NCBI RefSeq assembly: GCF_000004075.3 | Contig: NC_026659.2 | Coordinates: forward strand, 28,352,272 to 28,416,271 | DNA from: Cucumis sativus | Lineage: Eukaryota > Streptophyta > Magnoliopsida > Cucurbitales > Cucurbitaceae | Direction: 5' to 3' | Length of the DNA stretch: 64,000 bases | Part shown: positions 63,442 to 64,000 of the stretch, piece after piece | Layout: each line of letters starts with the position of its first letter | Numbering within the stretch: position 1 is the stretch's first letter | Made by a program: the position numbers and the translations under genes | The notes under the pieces: model-generated | Told to the model about the DNA's origin: nothing | The model's input: only the letters and a program-made list of their open reading frames with translations | Database searches by the model: none

Positions 63442-64000
63442 CTGAAATTTATTTTAAGTATTCACAATACGTTGGAACCCTAGGGAAACAATAATATACT
63501 GCAGAAGCTACATTGGATCAAATTAAACCTAACAACATTGATGATATATTAATGGCTTTGTATAATGAAAATGTTGAAATAATCAATGTTCTCCATAGGT
63601 AGTTAATTAAAATGCAGATTTCTCTTTTCAATTTTTTTTTAATCAATCTACCAATTCTTTCTTTATATTATCCAGACAGAAACTAAGTTTCTACTAACTA
63701 AAATACTCTCTTTCTGGAAGAAGCCAGTCTCCTTGATATTAAACTAATAATAATTTATTTGGGAAGGAAAATTAATTTTTTGGCAGATTTAAAAAAAAAA
63801 CAATAAATCTTCTTATAACGCCTATATATTTTAAAATTTTAATTTTGATGCCTTTATGTATTGAAAAAATTTGAGAAGGATAATAATTATTTTGCCCTCT
63901 CTTTCTGGCAGATTTCTTCTTTTAAGGTCTATATATATATTGTTATTTTTTTTTTAGAGAAAAAAGAAACTTGAAGTGTTATTGATCAAGTTGTTTTTAG
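63442..64000 (-). other. Intron sequence of the pullulanase gene running off the window
   Basis: The acceptor before the exon ending at 63441 is clear (ttcag). I found no further pullulanase exon between here and base 64000, so the upstream exon lies outside. The sequence is AT-rich with poly-A/T runs. Confidence 0.6.

Overview
This window is nuclear DNA from a flowering plant. It is AT-rich, its genes are split by GT-AG introns (two are GC-AG), it has plant-only gene families (NAC factors, QALGGH zinc fingers, SKU5-like proteins, a chloroplast NADP-malate dehydrogenase), and its gene spaces hold microsatellites and small hairpin repeats. Hairpin repeats with a 'tatcattgatagaa' core next to 'gcaaatatagcaaaa' resemble repeats I associate with cucurbits. 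A Cucumis-like genome is my best guess, but it is not proven.

Layout. 1-10.9 kb: AT-rich gene-poor DNA with an orphan transit-peptide-like exon, an LTR/primer-site remnant, a GC-richer strip near 8.5-8.9 kb and a perfect 55-bp tandem duplication. 11.1-17.2 kb (+): triple-KH RNA-binding protein of the BTR1 type. 18.2-18.9 kb (-): secreted glycine-rich protein. 21.4-24.5 kb (-): peroxisomal 4-coumarate:CoA-ligase-like acyl-activating enzyme. 28.1-32.4 kb (+): chloroplast NADP-malate dehydrogenase with both redox-regulatory cysteine pairs. 33.7-36.9 kb (-): membrane-tethered NAC factor (NAC053/NAC078 type). 38.8-43.5 kb (-): second NAC factor (NAC050/NAC052 type) with a C-terminal coiled coil. 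48.0-50.6 kb (+): SKU5-similar multicopper-oxidase-like secreted protein. 52.0-53.1 kb (-): two-finger C2H2 repressor with an EAR motif. 58.5-63.4 kb (-): the last ten exons seen of a chloroplast pullulanase/limit dextrinase, whose 5' part lies beyond base 64000. I rebuilt the exons by hand from splice sites, reading frame and family conservation; the phases close in every gene.

The genes do not form one pathway. The striking order is zinc finger, NAC050/052, NAC053/078, with BTR1 and pullulanase on the flanks. From memory this matches two duplicated Arabidopsis blocks (around At3g10470-At3g10500 and At5g04360-At5g04430). So this looks like an old conserved neighbourhood with additional genes interspersed. 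I found no CRISPR array, operon, rRNA, tRNA or convincing new biochemical system. The most unusual local signals are a 67-bp tandem duplication that supplies the stop codon of the second NAC gene, two GC-AG introns, and self-complementary CGGTT blocks inside a 4CL-like intron.
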